From the NCBI GenBank assembly GCA_023212695.1, contig JALCCG010000111.1, positions 1-64,000 on the forward strand: 64,000 nucleotides of DNA. The letters are read 5' to 3'. Made by a program: the position numbers and the translations under genes. The stretch is from Sporisorium sorghi. Its lineage: Eukaryota > Basidiomycota > Ustilaginomycetes > Ustilaginales > Ustilaginaceae. The notes under the pieces are model-generated. The model was not told where the DNA came from and did not search any database. It saw only the letters and a list, made by a program, of their open reading frames with translations. This document shows, one piece after another, positions 56,284 through 64,000 of the stretch (positions within the stretch are counted from its first letter, which is position 1; each line of letters starts with the position of its first letter).

Positions 56284-59121
56284 CTACCACCCCCTTATCC
56301 CCAAAATATGCCTCACGTCCGTCGCGAACCGCAAACTATCCAATATCGGCAGCAGATCCAACAACGCCTCATCGTTCGGATCGTGCGTCCACCCCTCGAT
56401 CGGAATGCCATTCGCCCTATTCATCCGATAGCTCGCGGGGCTGTTGTCCACAAGACACACCTTGCTTAGGTCCTCATCGACCACGGCTAGATTCTTGACG
56501 TAGCTGCCGGACTTGAAGCTGCAGCTCTCCCTGAACAGCCGGGCCGAGATCAAGCCCCTGCCCTGGTCAAGCCAGTCGATCACCGGGTCGGCGTACTCCT
56601 GCACCGACGCGGTGAACACGACGACTGTGTACCACGACGCGACTTTGCGCAAAAAGTAGTCGGTCCAGGGTCGCTTGTATACGTGGTACAGCACCGACCG
56701 CCCGTCCAAGACGACCTCGACCATGTGCGGCCGGATGCGGCGCGGGTTGTCGTTCGCGCGCAACCCCAAGAACGCGCCCGCCGTCTCGAGCCCAAGGAAC
56801 CCAGACGTGGTCGTGCGCCCCCCGCCAGCCGAAGCGTAGTGCGAGGGCGAGCGCGACGTCGAGTGGATCAGCGTCTCGTCCAAATCCAACACGAGGATCT
56901 TGGGCGAGTGGTGGATGATCGAGCTCGTCGGTGCGCGCGGCACCTTCGTCGGCACCACCGCCTCAGGCGAAGCGCGCGAATCCGACTCCTCCTTCCCCCC
57001 CACAGCCGCCCGCCTCGCAGCCCGCCCTTTAGCAATCCTCGACTGCCGCTCCGCCTCCATCACCGCCTCCTTCTCCGCCATCGCCACATCGATCGGTTCC
57101 GCCTTGCTGTTGTGCGCCAGCATCGGATCGACCATCTGCGGATTCGGCAGGAGTCTCGATGGCGTCCTCTGCCCTCCTGACGCCAGAGCTTGCCACACGG
57201 TGCCCAGCGCAGCCGCCTGGTCCTCGGTGACGGGTTCGTGGTCGACGAAGCTGCCGGTGGCGTCCTTTTCGTCCGGCTTGGGCGTGCGTGGACGCGTGGC
57301 GGTGGCGCTGCTGCGCTTGTCGCCGTCGCGCTGCTTGAGCTCGGGTTTGCTGGCGAAACGCAGCGAGGCTGGGCGTTTCAGTCGGGTTGAGGACGCATCG
57401 GCTTCGTCAAACGACGTGGCGTTCTTCTCGAGGATAGGCACCTGAGCTCGAGCGGACACCGCTTCCACGGCTTCTTCGACCCGGACGGCGCGGCGTCTGC
57501 GCAGGTAGCGAACGCAGTTGACCGGACACAGCAGTACTGCGAGCAAGAGATCTCGCAGCGCGGCAAGTGTTCTGCGGATCGCTCTCCTGGCCGATGACAT
57601 TTTCCTTTTGGACGAGACAGCGCCGTGTCTAGCCGACGTCCCACCATTATCCGCGCTGTGAGCGACAGTGCCGTTGCGTGGAGTGAGCCGTCCGCCCCGC
57701 GAGTCCTCGGCCTCTGATGCTTTTGCGGAAGAATTGAGCGACGAGCGAGCCGAGCGACGCTTCCTGTGCTTGGAAGGAGTGAGGCTGCGGTCCACCGCCT
57801 GTTCCGAGTCGTCCGTAGCGATCGACGAGTTGGACGATGAAACCAAAGTGTCCATGCCTAGAGAAGCGGCGTGCTTTCGACGCAACGACGCCCTTCTCGA
57901 GGCTGTGGGTGTGGCAGAGGTCGAAGAGTCAGACTGCCTCTTGCGAACGTTTGTAGGTGTATCGTCAGCAGCATCGACCGATATCTCTGACGCAGATGCC
58001 GACTCCTTTGTCGGTGTTGCCGATGCAGCAGCCGGATCGACTACCGAGGACATTGGATCTTCCTGCGCTACAGCCTCGATCGCGTCAGGCTCGCCCTTGG
58101 CCGCCTCGAGGAGGGTTTCGGAGTCGACGCTTTTCTCGTCGGCCTCATCCTGCGACGTGGCCACTTGCCGATTCAGCACGGTTTCCCCATTCTCCTCTAC
58201 CAAAGACGCAGAATCCGGAGCGCTGGCCAGCGTACTAGCAGCTTCGTGGGATACCGAAGAACCCTCTCCCCAACTGCTGTCGGCACTGCTCTGCGAAATC
58301 GTCCTCTCTCGTGGCCCCGCTGCGTCCATATCTTCGGGTGCGAAATCGCCACCGTCAAACTCGACAATGTCCTCGCGTTCCTTCTCTGACATGAGTTCCG
58401 GGTCCTGGTGTGCGTGCATACTGTCCTGCCGACTCGGCCATGCGTCCAGCTGCTGATCGTCGAGCGAGGCTGGTTGGCCAAGACGCGAGTGGCGCCTGGA
58501 TCTACGTCTTGAGTGTGATCGCGACTCGTCGGTGCTGCTGGAAGATCCATCGCGGCCACGGCGTGGGTGTGACTGGCCGGACAATCCGGAAGACGCGATG
58601 CGACGCGCTGCATCTCGTCGAGGCGCAGTGGATGAAAGCAGGAGGTCGTCTAGACTCGGAACGCGCTTGGTGCGTCGATAACTCTGCTCTGAATCGCTGT
58701 TCTTGCCCGAGCGGTGGCGAGAAGAGCCAGGATGGATCGCCTCATCCAACCAGCCCGTAAGCCCCCAAAGCCCGCTCCAGCGGGCCCTCCGCGTCTGCTG
58801 CGAGTCCGAATCGCTGTCGTCCGTATCGAGTGCATGGTTCGAAGGATAGAGGCTAGCAGGGATGCTGCCCGTGCGGCGCAGCGTGTGTTTGCTATACAAC
58901 GCTCGCGAAGGTTCGTCATGCTCTTGCGACCATCTGCGAAGCGACGACGACGATCCTGCCGCGGGAGTGGAGGGCGACGTACTCGAGGCTCTGCGACTTG
59001 CAGGAAGCGACGAATGCGAGTGAGAGCGCTTACTCGACGACGAAGGGCGTGATGACGGCCGATCCGATGCCGGAGCAAACGAGCGGCTGAGCACCGAGTC
59101 GAGGTAGCTGATCGAGTTCAT
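56284..59121 (-). CDS. NEM1: NEM1-like nuclear envelope phosphatase (HAD/FCP1-type)
   Basis: Nem1, with Spo7, dephosphorylates and activates the phosphatidate phosphatase Pah1 at the nuclear/ER membrane, steering lipids from membrane to storage. The 945-aa product has the catalytic HAD motif DLDETLIH at about 745-752, followed by RPHMVEVVLDGRSVLYHVYKRPWTDYFLRKVASWYTVVVFTAS and LVDNSPASYRMNRANGIPIEGW, the NIF/FCP1 signatures of this subfamily. A hydrophobic segment (ALRDLLLAVLLCPVNCVRYL, about 510-530) is the likely membrane anchor. The first 500 residues are Ser/Glu/Arg-rich and disordered, making the protein about twice yeast Nem1 length (446). The start at 59121 is the first ATG. A Psr1-like phosphatase is less likely, because this protein has a membrane segment. 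Confidence 0.88.
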   Translation of the reverse strand: MNSISYLDSVLSRSFAPASDRPSSRPSSSSKRSHSHSSLPASRRASSTSPSTPAAGSSSSLRRWSQEHDEPSRALYSKHTLRRTGSIPASLYPSNHALDTDDSDSDSQQTRRARWSGLWGLTGWLDEAIHPGSSRHRSGKNSDSEQSYRRTKRVPSLDDLLLSSTAPRRDAARRIASSGLSGQSHPRRGRDGSSSSTDESRSHSRRRSRRHSRLGQPASLDDQQLDAWPSRQDSMHAHQDPELMSEKEREDIVEFDGGDFAPEDMDAAGPRERTISQSSADSSWGEGSSVSHEAASTLASAPDSASLVEENGETVLNRQVATSQDEADEKSVDSETLLEAAKGEPDAIEAVAQEDPMSSVVDPAAASATPTKESASASEISVDAADDTPTNVRKRQSDSSTSATPTASRRASLRRKHAASLGMDTLVSSSNSSIATDDSEQAVDRSLTPSKHRKRRSARSSLNSSAKASEAEDSRGGRLTPRNGTVAHSADNGGTSARHGAVSSKRKMSSARRAIRRTLAALRDLLLAVLLCPVNCVRYLRRRRAVRVEEAVEAVSARAQVPILEKNATSFDEADASSTRLKRPASLRFASKPELKQRDGDKRSSATATRPRTPKPDEKDATGSFVDHEPVTEDQAAALGTVWQALASGGQRTPSRLLPNPQMVDPMLAHNSKAEPIDVAMAEKEAVMEAERQSRIAKGRAARRAAVGGKEESDSRASPEAVVPTKVPRAPTSSIIHHSPKILVLDLDETLIHSTSRSPSHYASAGGGRTTTSGFLGLETAGAFLGLRANDNPRRIRPHMVEVVLDGRSVLYHVYKRPWTDYFLRKVASWYTVVVFTASVQEYADPVIDWLDQGRGLISARLFRESCSFKSGSYVKNLAVVDEDLSKVCLVDNSPASYRMNRANGIPIEGWTHDPNDEALLDLLPILDSLRFATDVRHILGIRGW

Positions 59122-60180
59122 CTTGGCGGTGGCGGTGAACGAACGGGTTCAGCTTTTATGGTGATGGTGACGACAGAGAGAATGCCCTGCGATGTGTTGC
59201 TTTGACTCTTAGGTTGTCGAAGATCACCACCCCATGACGACCGATTCGAGAGGGGAGGTTGAATCGAGTGAAATGAAGGAGATGACTGGCTGATCGATGT
59301 TTGTTGGCGACGTGGGTTGCGAATGCCTAGCGTAGGGAATCGCCCTACCAGAGCCTGAGATGCCTTGGAAGTCGAAAGCGCCCGCGACGAGTTGACTGAA
59401 CAATCGTCCCTTGCCTCTTTGCTCGGAAGAGCTCGCGAGATGGGAGTGCCGGAGTGAGCGATGGTAGAAGATGGTCAAGTGACATTCGAACCTCGAGCCA
59501 GTCCAAAAAATAAAGAGCTCGTCAACAGGTCGGAATCAGGCTCCCGCAGGTCGCTGCCCAACACACACACACACACACACGCTCACTCAGTCACGGGTTC
59601 ACCCATTTCATTACCGTGAACTGAAGCAGCACGTCGCTCTCTTTCCCCTGCAGCCTCAGCCAGTCTCTCACACTTTGTCACCGCGACGGCCTGCCTGCCT
59701 GCCTGCCAGCCTGCCAGCCGCGGGTAAAAAGATGGGAAAATCACGTCGAAAATCAAAATTCAAGCTCAAAAAAATGCATGATTTTCGAGAAAAGAGAGTC
59801 GGACTGCTGACCCAACAATTTCACGCGAGAAAATCCCGGTCGATTTTTGATTTTTTGATTTTTGATTTTTGATTTTTTTTTTTTTTAATTACTCCACATT
59901 TTTTGGCCCAACGGGTGAAGCACAACGCACGACCCCACCAAAAAGCGACGACCAAAATTCGAGATGATTTTCTGGATTATTATTATTATTATTTATTTAT
60001 TTTTTTGGCAGTCCCGCTATGCTCGAGCCGACTTCCGAGAAAAGAGAGTCAGTTCCGCTCTTGCTTTGAGCCTTCCAAGCCGCTGTTCCTTGTCGCCGAA
60101 CTGCTATCATCCTCAAAAGCCCACACGACACACAACACCTTTTCACAGCGCATTCAGCGTGTGGCGCGCCTTTTTCTGCA
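59122..60180. promoter_or_regulatory. 1.06-kb divergent promoter with AT-rich tracts
   Basis: Between NEM1 and the LAMTOR2-like gene lie (CA)n at about 59561-59580, (CTGC)n with CCAG at 59690-59718, repeats of TTTGATTTTT at 59838-59886 ending in T14, and (ATT)n then (ATTT)n at 59977-60006. This is the most AT-rich stretch of the right half. No gene was recognised. Confidence 0.55.
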
Positions 60181-61347
60181 ATGCTTCAACCGGCTGCCAT
60201 CACGGCGCTGCTCTCGCAGTTGATCAACGACAACGATCGCGCCGACGCCGCCGACGATGCTACTGCTACTGCCTCGGTGCGTCCACACACGGCGCTGCTG
60301 ACGCTCGTCGAGTCGTCCGAGCTGTATGCGGCCGCAACGAGGCTGGTAGATACCCCTCCTACGAGTCGATCTGCCGTTGCGTCCATCCTGGCGAGTACGG
60401 CAGCTGCGGCGGGGACGGCGCCTCCGCCTCCTGCGCACGTGGCGAATGGGCGGCCGGCGCCGCTCACGCTGGACGAGCGCGCTGCGTGTTTGTCGGCGAT
60501 CGCCGTGACTTTGTGGCGGCAAGCTACGGAGGGGAGTAGGGTTAAGGGTCGAAGCGAGGGTGTGGTCATGCCGGGAACGAGTGTTTCTGTAGCCAAACAC
60601 GCGGTGACGGGGATGACGAGCGCGGCGGGCGAGAAGGCTTTGAGCAAGGAGTTGGTGCCGCTGCTGCTGGAGAGCGATCTGGGGAGGATCCTGGTCATGC
60701 CTATTGTGCCCTCTGCGCCCACATCTAGCTCATCGAGGAGCGAGCTCGCGGCGGACGAATCGCACCATGATGCACCGAGCTTCGCGGATCACCGCAGGCC
60801 GTTTATGCTGCTCACGCTCAACGCTGCTTCCGACTCTGCAACAGTCAAGGCTACAGCAACCACGCAGAATGTTTCTGGAAGCAACAGCAACACACTCAGC
60901 CCAGCTCTCGCCTCGTCGACTGCCACGCTGTCCGCGACCAACACGGCTCGCTCAAGGCTGCGCTCGGGAGTCACCACCCCGACATCGACGCGCTCAGACA
61001 CGACACCCACGACGTCCCGCTCGCCGGTGTCCGAGCACTTCCCCCTCAACAGTGGGCCACACGCCACTGCTTCCAGCACACCCACCACCGCCGCTGCTGC
61101 TGGAGGAGAAGGAGATGTGGCTGCACCACCCAACCCGCCCAGCCAGACCTCGAGCGCGGACGCGGATCAGGAGGCTAGGGAGGCCAAAGTGTGGTCCGCA
61201 CTGTATGCGCAGGCCAAGGCGCTCGCGAGAGTGCTGGCGCCCAGTCTGGCAAAGTGCGGGGTGGGGCATCATAGTGTGGATGAGCATGTCGAGACGGGTG
61301 GCCGGCAGAGTGGAATGGTCAGCGATGATGATGGTGGTGATGCTTGA
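60181..61347 (+). CDS. LAMTOR2/roadblock-like protein with long insertions
   Basis: The 388-aa protein starts MLQPAAITALLSQ, close to MLRPKALTQVLSQ at the start of human LAMTOR2 (p14). Further segments line up in order: TALLTLVESSELYAAATR (strand 1-2), ERAACLSAIAVTLWRQATEG (helix), ELVPLLLESDLGRILVMPI (strands), RPFMLLTLNAAS, and VWSALYAQAKALARVLAPSLAKCG (last helix). Together these form a roadblock/LC7 fold of about 120 residues. Long Ala/Thr/Ser-rich insertions (about 60-95, 110-150 and 190-320) separate the pieces. LAMTOR2 is a Ragulator scaffold that anchors Rag GTPases and TORC1 on the lysosome/vacuole. The assignment rests on motif order only; an unrelated smut-specific protein is the alternative. 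Single exon. Confidence 0.5.
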   Translation: MLQPAAITALLSQLINDNDRADAADDATATASVRPHTALLTLVESSELYAAATRLVDTPPTSRSAVASILASTAAAAGTAPPPPAHVANGRPAPLTLDERAACLSAIAVTLWRQATEGSRVKGRSEGVVMPGTSVSVAKHAVTGMTSAAGEKALSKELVPLLLESDLGRILVMPIVPSAPTSSSSRSELAADESHHDAPSFADHRRPFMLLTLNAASDSATVKATATTQNVSGSNSNTLSPALASSTATLSATNTARSRLRSGVTTPTSTRSDTTPTTSRSPVSEHFPLNSGPHATASSTPTTAAAAGGEGDVAAPPNPPSQTSSADADQEAREAKVWSALYAQAKALARVLAPSLAKCGVGHHSVDEHVETGGRQSGMVSDDDGGDA

Positions 61348-61771
61348 GTGACTGCATCTAGCAACAGCGAAAAATGCAATTGTGATACCCTTCCCGCTTA
61401 GAACGTTTGTGCTATGAGGGCTTTGTGATAGGGAGAATGTGTCCAGCGGAGTCGTAGCTGGTTGTACAGACGTGATATACGCTGGGGGAGGACGAGGTGT
61501 GAGTATGCCGTAGGTCGCGTGTCCTGATGGGGGGGGGGGCAAAATGGCAGGCGTGCGGAGCGACCGGACCGGCGTTTCTCTTCCTGCGGAGCGATGAATT
61601 TTTCCCAAACATGCTTGTTTTCCCCACCTCGTCCGACCGACTCTTCCAAAACCGCTGTCTCACACACCTCAACACCATCCGGCATCGATTACTTTCATCA
61701 TCCTACTCTTCTTCCACCATCTTCCTCACCGCCTCTCTCCGCTGCCTATCCCGGAAACTAGGAATCGAACC
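61348..61771. other. intergenic region, no gene seen
   Basis: A 424-base gap between two plus-strand genes containing a G11 run near 61530-61540. The last 100 bases before the gluconokinase start are pyrimidine-rich. No RNA gene was recognised. Confidence 0.5.
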
Positions 61772-62524
61772 ATGTCGGGTAGTAAAACGCCAACGCTGCT
61801 GATCGTGATGGGCACCTCTGGCTCGGGCAAATCCACCGTCGGCAGCGCCCTCTCCTCTGCACTCCACTGCCCCTTTGTCGACGGGGACGATCTGCACCCT
61901 GCCTCTAACGTAGCCAAGATGTCGCGCGGGCAACCGCTCGACGACGCGGATCGGGAGCCGTGGCTGCACACGATCCGCACCACCGGTTTGCGCCTCGCCA
62001 CCACCCAACTCCAGCCTCGATTGGACGCTGGAGAGAGCAGCACGCGCGCGCTCGCCGAGGTGTACGAGACGTCGCACGCGCAGACCACGCCGCTCGACCA
62101 CGCCGCTGCGGCTGCGCAAGAGGCCGACGCGTCACAAGGTGCTATCAAGGAGGGGGATACTCGGCTGGCAGTGATCGCGTGCTCGGCGCTCAAGCTCGTC
62201 TACCGCCGCCTGCTCCGCGGCACCCTCCCCTCGCTCAACGACCCCGCAGCCGTAGAACCAGAATCCGCAGAGTCGCAGCCGCAAGACCTGAGAGTGGTGC
62301 ACATCTACCTCGACCTCTCCAAACCCCTCCTCGAGGAACGCATGACGAACCGCAAAGGCCACTTTATGAAACTCGACATGCTCTACTCGCAGTTGGACAC
62401 GTTGCAGGTTCCGGACCCGCAAACGGAGCCGGACGTGGTGGTGGTGAAAGTGGAGAGGGGGATGAGTACGGAGGAGGTTGTGCGGGATGCCGTGGGGCAG
62501 TTGCGGGCGTTGGGGGTGGTGTAG
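61772..62524 (+). CDS. gluconokinase
   Basis: The enzyme phosphorylates gluconate with ATP to 6-phosphogluconate, feeding the pentose phosphate pathway. The 250-aa product carries a P-loop GTSGSGKST (14-22), then FVDGDDLHPASNVAKMSRGQPLDDADREPWL, a signature of gluconate kinases of the GntK/YDR248C type. VIACSALKLVYRRLLRG supplies the base-binding region, and RMTNRKGHFMKLDMLYSQLDTL the lid. GntK enzymes have about 175-200 residues; the extra length comes from an Ala/Gln-rich insertion (about 85-130) and another before HIYLDLSKP. The start at 61772 is the first ATG. Single exon. Confidence 0.93.
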   Translation: MSGSKTPTLLIVMGTSGSGKSTVGSALSSALHCPFVDGDDLHPASNVAKMSRGQPLDDADREPWLHTIRTTGLRLATTQLQPRLDAGESSTRALAEVYETSHAQTTPLDHAAAAAQEADASQGAIKEGDTRLAVIACSALKLVYRRLLRGTLPSLNDPAAVEPESAESQPQDLRVVHIYLDLSKPLLEERMTNRKGHFMKLDMLYSQLDTLQVPDPQTEPDVVVVKVERGMSTEEVVRDAVGQLRALGVV

Positions 62525-62682
62525 AGCCAAGGCGCTCGGTCGACCGTCTTCACTGCTTGGTTTCTCTTCATCGCAATCGACAGACATCATTCATCGCACA
62601 CAGACACCTCGACACCGTGTGAAGTACAATTTGGACATTTTGAGAGCACCTTGGCAGATGCATCTTTTCATGAACCGACTCT

Positions 62683-64000
62683 CTACTGCCAAGCCGCCTC
62701 GGAAGACCCGGCCTCACCCGCCGCAGCATCGCGCCTGAACTGCTCGATGAGCGCATTCACCCGCGCCTCCTTCTCCTTCCTCTCCTTGCCCAGCATCTCC
62801 AAGATCTTGCCATGCTTGGCCGACGGCAGACCCTTGGTCTTGACCATAAACCTGGGGAACTTCTCCGCATCCGCCTTGGCGTCGCCCACGATCCCTTCGG
62901 ACGCGAGCGGATCCAGCTTATGGTAACTCGCACGATCGCGGTTGGCAATCTCCTGGTCGTACTGCTCCGTGCTCTTCTTGCCCCTCCAGCGCGTCGTCTT
63001 TGTCATCTTGAGGTAGACACGGCTGCGCTCGTAGTCCAGCTCCGAAGTCAGCAGGTGCTGCTTCTGGAACTCGGGCGACACTTCGGGGAACAGGAACGGC
63101 TCCAGCAGGCCCACTTCCACCTTCTTATACGTTCGACCGCGACCGGAGACCACCTTGCCCGTGCGGTTGTCGCGCGTGACGGGCGAGCGGTAGATCGACG
63201 AGCGCGCCCACGTGGTCTTGAGACCGTAGATCGCGAGCAGGTACGAGCGGAGTGCGTGCTTGTGCATCGACAGCGGCACGCGGAACGTGGCTTTGAACGC
63301 GTCGTACTCCTGCCCCTCGGGCGTGTGGTTTTTGACGAGCTTGATGATCGTGTTGGGCAGGAAGGTGAGTTCGCCCGCGCGCTCGGGCACGGCGTACCAG
63401 CGCGGCGAGGGCGAGGGCGAGCCGAGGATCAGCGAGTCCTCGCTGTCGTCCAGGTAGACTTGCGAGCGGTCGCGCAGCTTCCAGGCGGCCTTCTCTTCAG
63501 CGACGCGCTCTTCGGGCGACAGCTGCTGCCATACCGCCCACGCTTCTTTGTCTTCGGCCTGCTGCAGCTCGCGGAACGCCGCCCAGCCCTCGCCTCCCTT
63601 GGCGCCGAGCTTGGCAGGCAGGTGCGAGCCTTGAGCTTCAACGGGTCGCGGGTAGCCCGACGAATAGCCCTGCCTCCACCCAAGCTTGCGAATGCTCTCG
63701 AACCTCGTGCGCAGCAAAGCACCTGCACGCTGCTCGCCCGACATGCTCTTCCACAGCGCACGCAGCGCAAAATCCACCTGCTGCTCGTAATCCATCATAT
63801 CCCACAGCTTCACCTGCGAGATGTACTCGGGGCGATTCTTTCGCGCACCGCTGACCTTCTTGTCGGCAGCCTCGAGCTGGTTGCGATACGCCTCGATCTG
63901 CTCCTCGACCCATTCTTGCGGGTGTTTCACGGTAGCTTTCGAGCCGGCGAGTGCGCGGATCTCTTCGACAGTAGGCACCCACAGACGCGCACGAGCCGAG
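62683..64000 (-). CDS. MRP20: mitochondrial ribosomal protein uL23m, N-terminus beyond window edge
   Basis: The minus-strand frame is open from the right edge (SARARLWVPTVEEIRALAG) to a stop at 62683, so the start codon lies outside; an apparent start at 63978 is only GTG. About 438 residues are visible. The uL23 core lies around ELTFLPNTIIKLVKN, then TFRVPLSMHKHALRSYLLAIYGLKTTWARSSIYRSP and YKKVEVGLLEPFLFPE. uL23m sits near the polypeptide exit of the mitochondrial large subunit. A long N-terminal extension (RALWKSMSGEQRAGALLRTR, EERVAEEKAAW) and a charged C-terminal helix (KILEMLGKERKEKEARVNALIEQF) flank it, as in the enlarged fungal Mrp20. Other edges of the gene cannot be seen. Confidence 0.78.
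   Translation of the reverse strand, partial: SARARLWVPTVEEIRALAGSKATVKHPQEWVEEQIEAYRNQLEAADKKVSGARKNRPEYISQVKLWDMMDYEQQVDFALRALWKSMSGEQRAGALLRTRFESIRKLGWRQGYSSGYPRPVEAQGSHLPAKLGAKGGEGWAAFRELQQAEDKEAWAVWQQLSPEERVAEEKAAWKLRDRSQVYLDDSEDSLILGSPSPSPRWYAVPERAGELTFLPNTIIKLVKNHTPEGQEYDAFKATFRVPLSMHKHALRSYLLAIYGLKTTWARSSIYRSPVTRDNRTGKVVSGRGRTYKKVEVGLLEPFLFPEVSPEFQKQHLLTSELDYERSRVYLKMTKTTRWRGKKSTEQYDQEIANRDRASYHKLDPLASEGIVGDAKADAEKFPRFMVKTKGLPSAKHGKILEMLGKERKEKEARVNALIEQFRRDAAAGEAGSSEAAWQ

Noticed and set aside
1..64000. tRNA, rRNA, CRISPR arrays or bacterial-style operons
   Set aside because: No GGTTCGAATC-type box B with a matching cloverleaf, no rRNA core sequence and no regularly spaced direct repeats were found by eye in the intergenic DNA.

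Overview
This window comes from a eukaryotic nuclear genome, most likely a smut fungus or close relative (Basidiomycota, Ustilaginomycotina). The reasons are GC-rich, densely packed genes with few short introns (69-114 nt, GTRNGY...YAG), fungal-specific or fungal-type families (POM152, OST4, FES1, PAT1, NEM1, mL57/MRPL15), long Ser/Ala/Gln low-complexity insertions, and pogo/Fot1-type DNA transposons. The genus is an inference; no rRNA or tRNA marker is present.

Bases 1 to about 6,430 are an accessory, repeat-rich block. At the left edge lies an uninterrupted but edge-truncated pogo-family transposase on the minus strand (1-1217). Next comes about 1.5 kb of gene-free DNA with six copies of a dyad, ACACTCAG-NN-CTGAGTGT, and two CATGTATATAA promoter-like motifs, possibly LTR remnants. 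A second, different pogo/Fot1-like element follows (3637-5962), with 62-bp terminal inverted repeats, TA target sites and a transposase broken by two stop codons and a frameshift. It abuts a 460-bp MITE (5965-6424), and the two share a single TA dinucleotide.

From about 7.6 kb to the right edge the DNA is housekeeping in nature, with no visible transposon. In order: glycogen debranching enzyme (+), a RanBP3/Yrb2-like Ran-binding protein (-), V-ATPase subunit E (+, four exons), eIF3g (-), mitoribosomal mL57 (+), MutY glycosylase (-), an unknown 293-aa protein (-), OST4 (+, two exons), complex I NDUFB8-like subunit (-, four exons), PP2A catalytic subunit (+), ELO fatty-acid elongase (-), CCT5 (+), an unknown 290-aa protein (-), FES1 (+), a RING-H2 protein (-), POM152 (+), PRP3 (+), FAD synthase (-), a coilin-like protein (+), PAT1 (-), SEC1 (+), NEM1 phosphatase (-), a LAMTOR2/roadblock-like protein (+), gluconokinase (+) and mitoribosomal uL23 (-, cut by the right edge).

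These genes are functionally unrelated, as expected for a eukaryotic chromosome. Many form divergent pairs sharing 0.4-1.5 kb promoters, two of which carry homopolymer T or A tracts of 27-33 nt. Several small genes (OST4, NDUFB8-like, the last V-ATPase exon) exist only as spliced models that I built by joining exons by eye. No tRNA, rRNA, CRISPR array or bacterial-type operon was seen. No clear new multi-gene system was found; the best candidates for something undescribed are the dyad cluster at 1517-2359, the abutting transposons, the coilin-like protein and the LAMTOR2-like protein.
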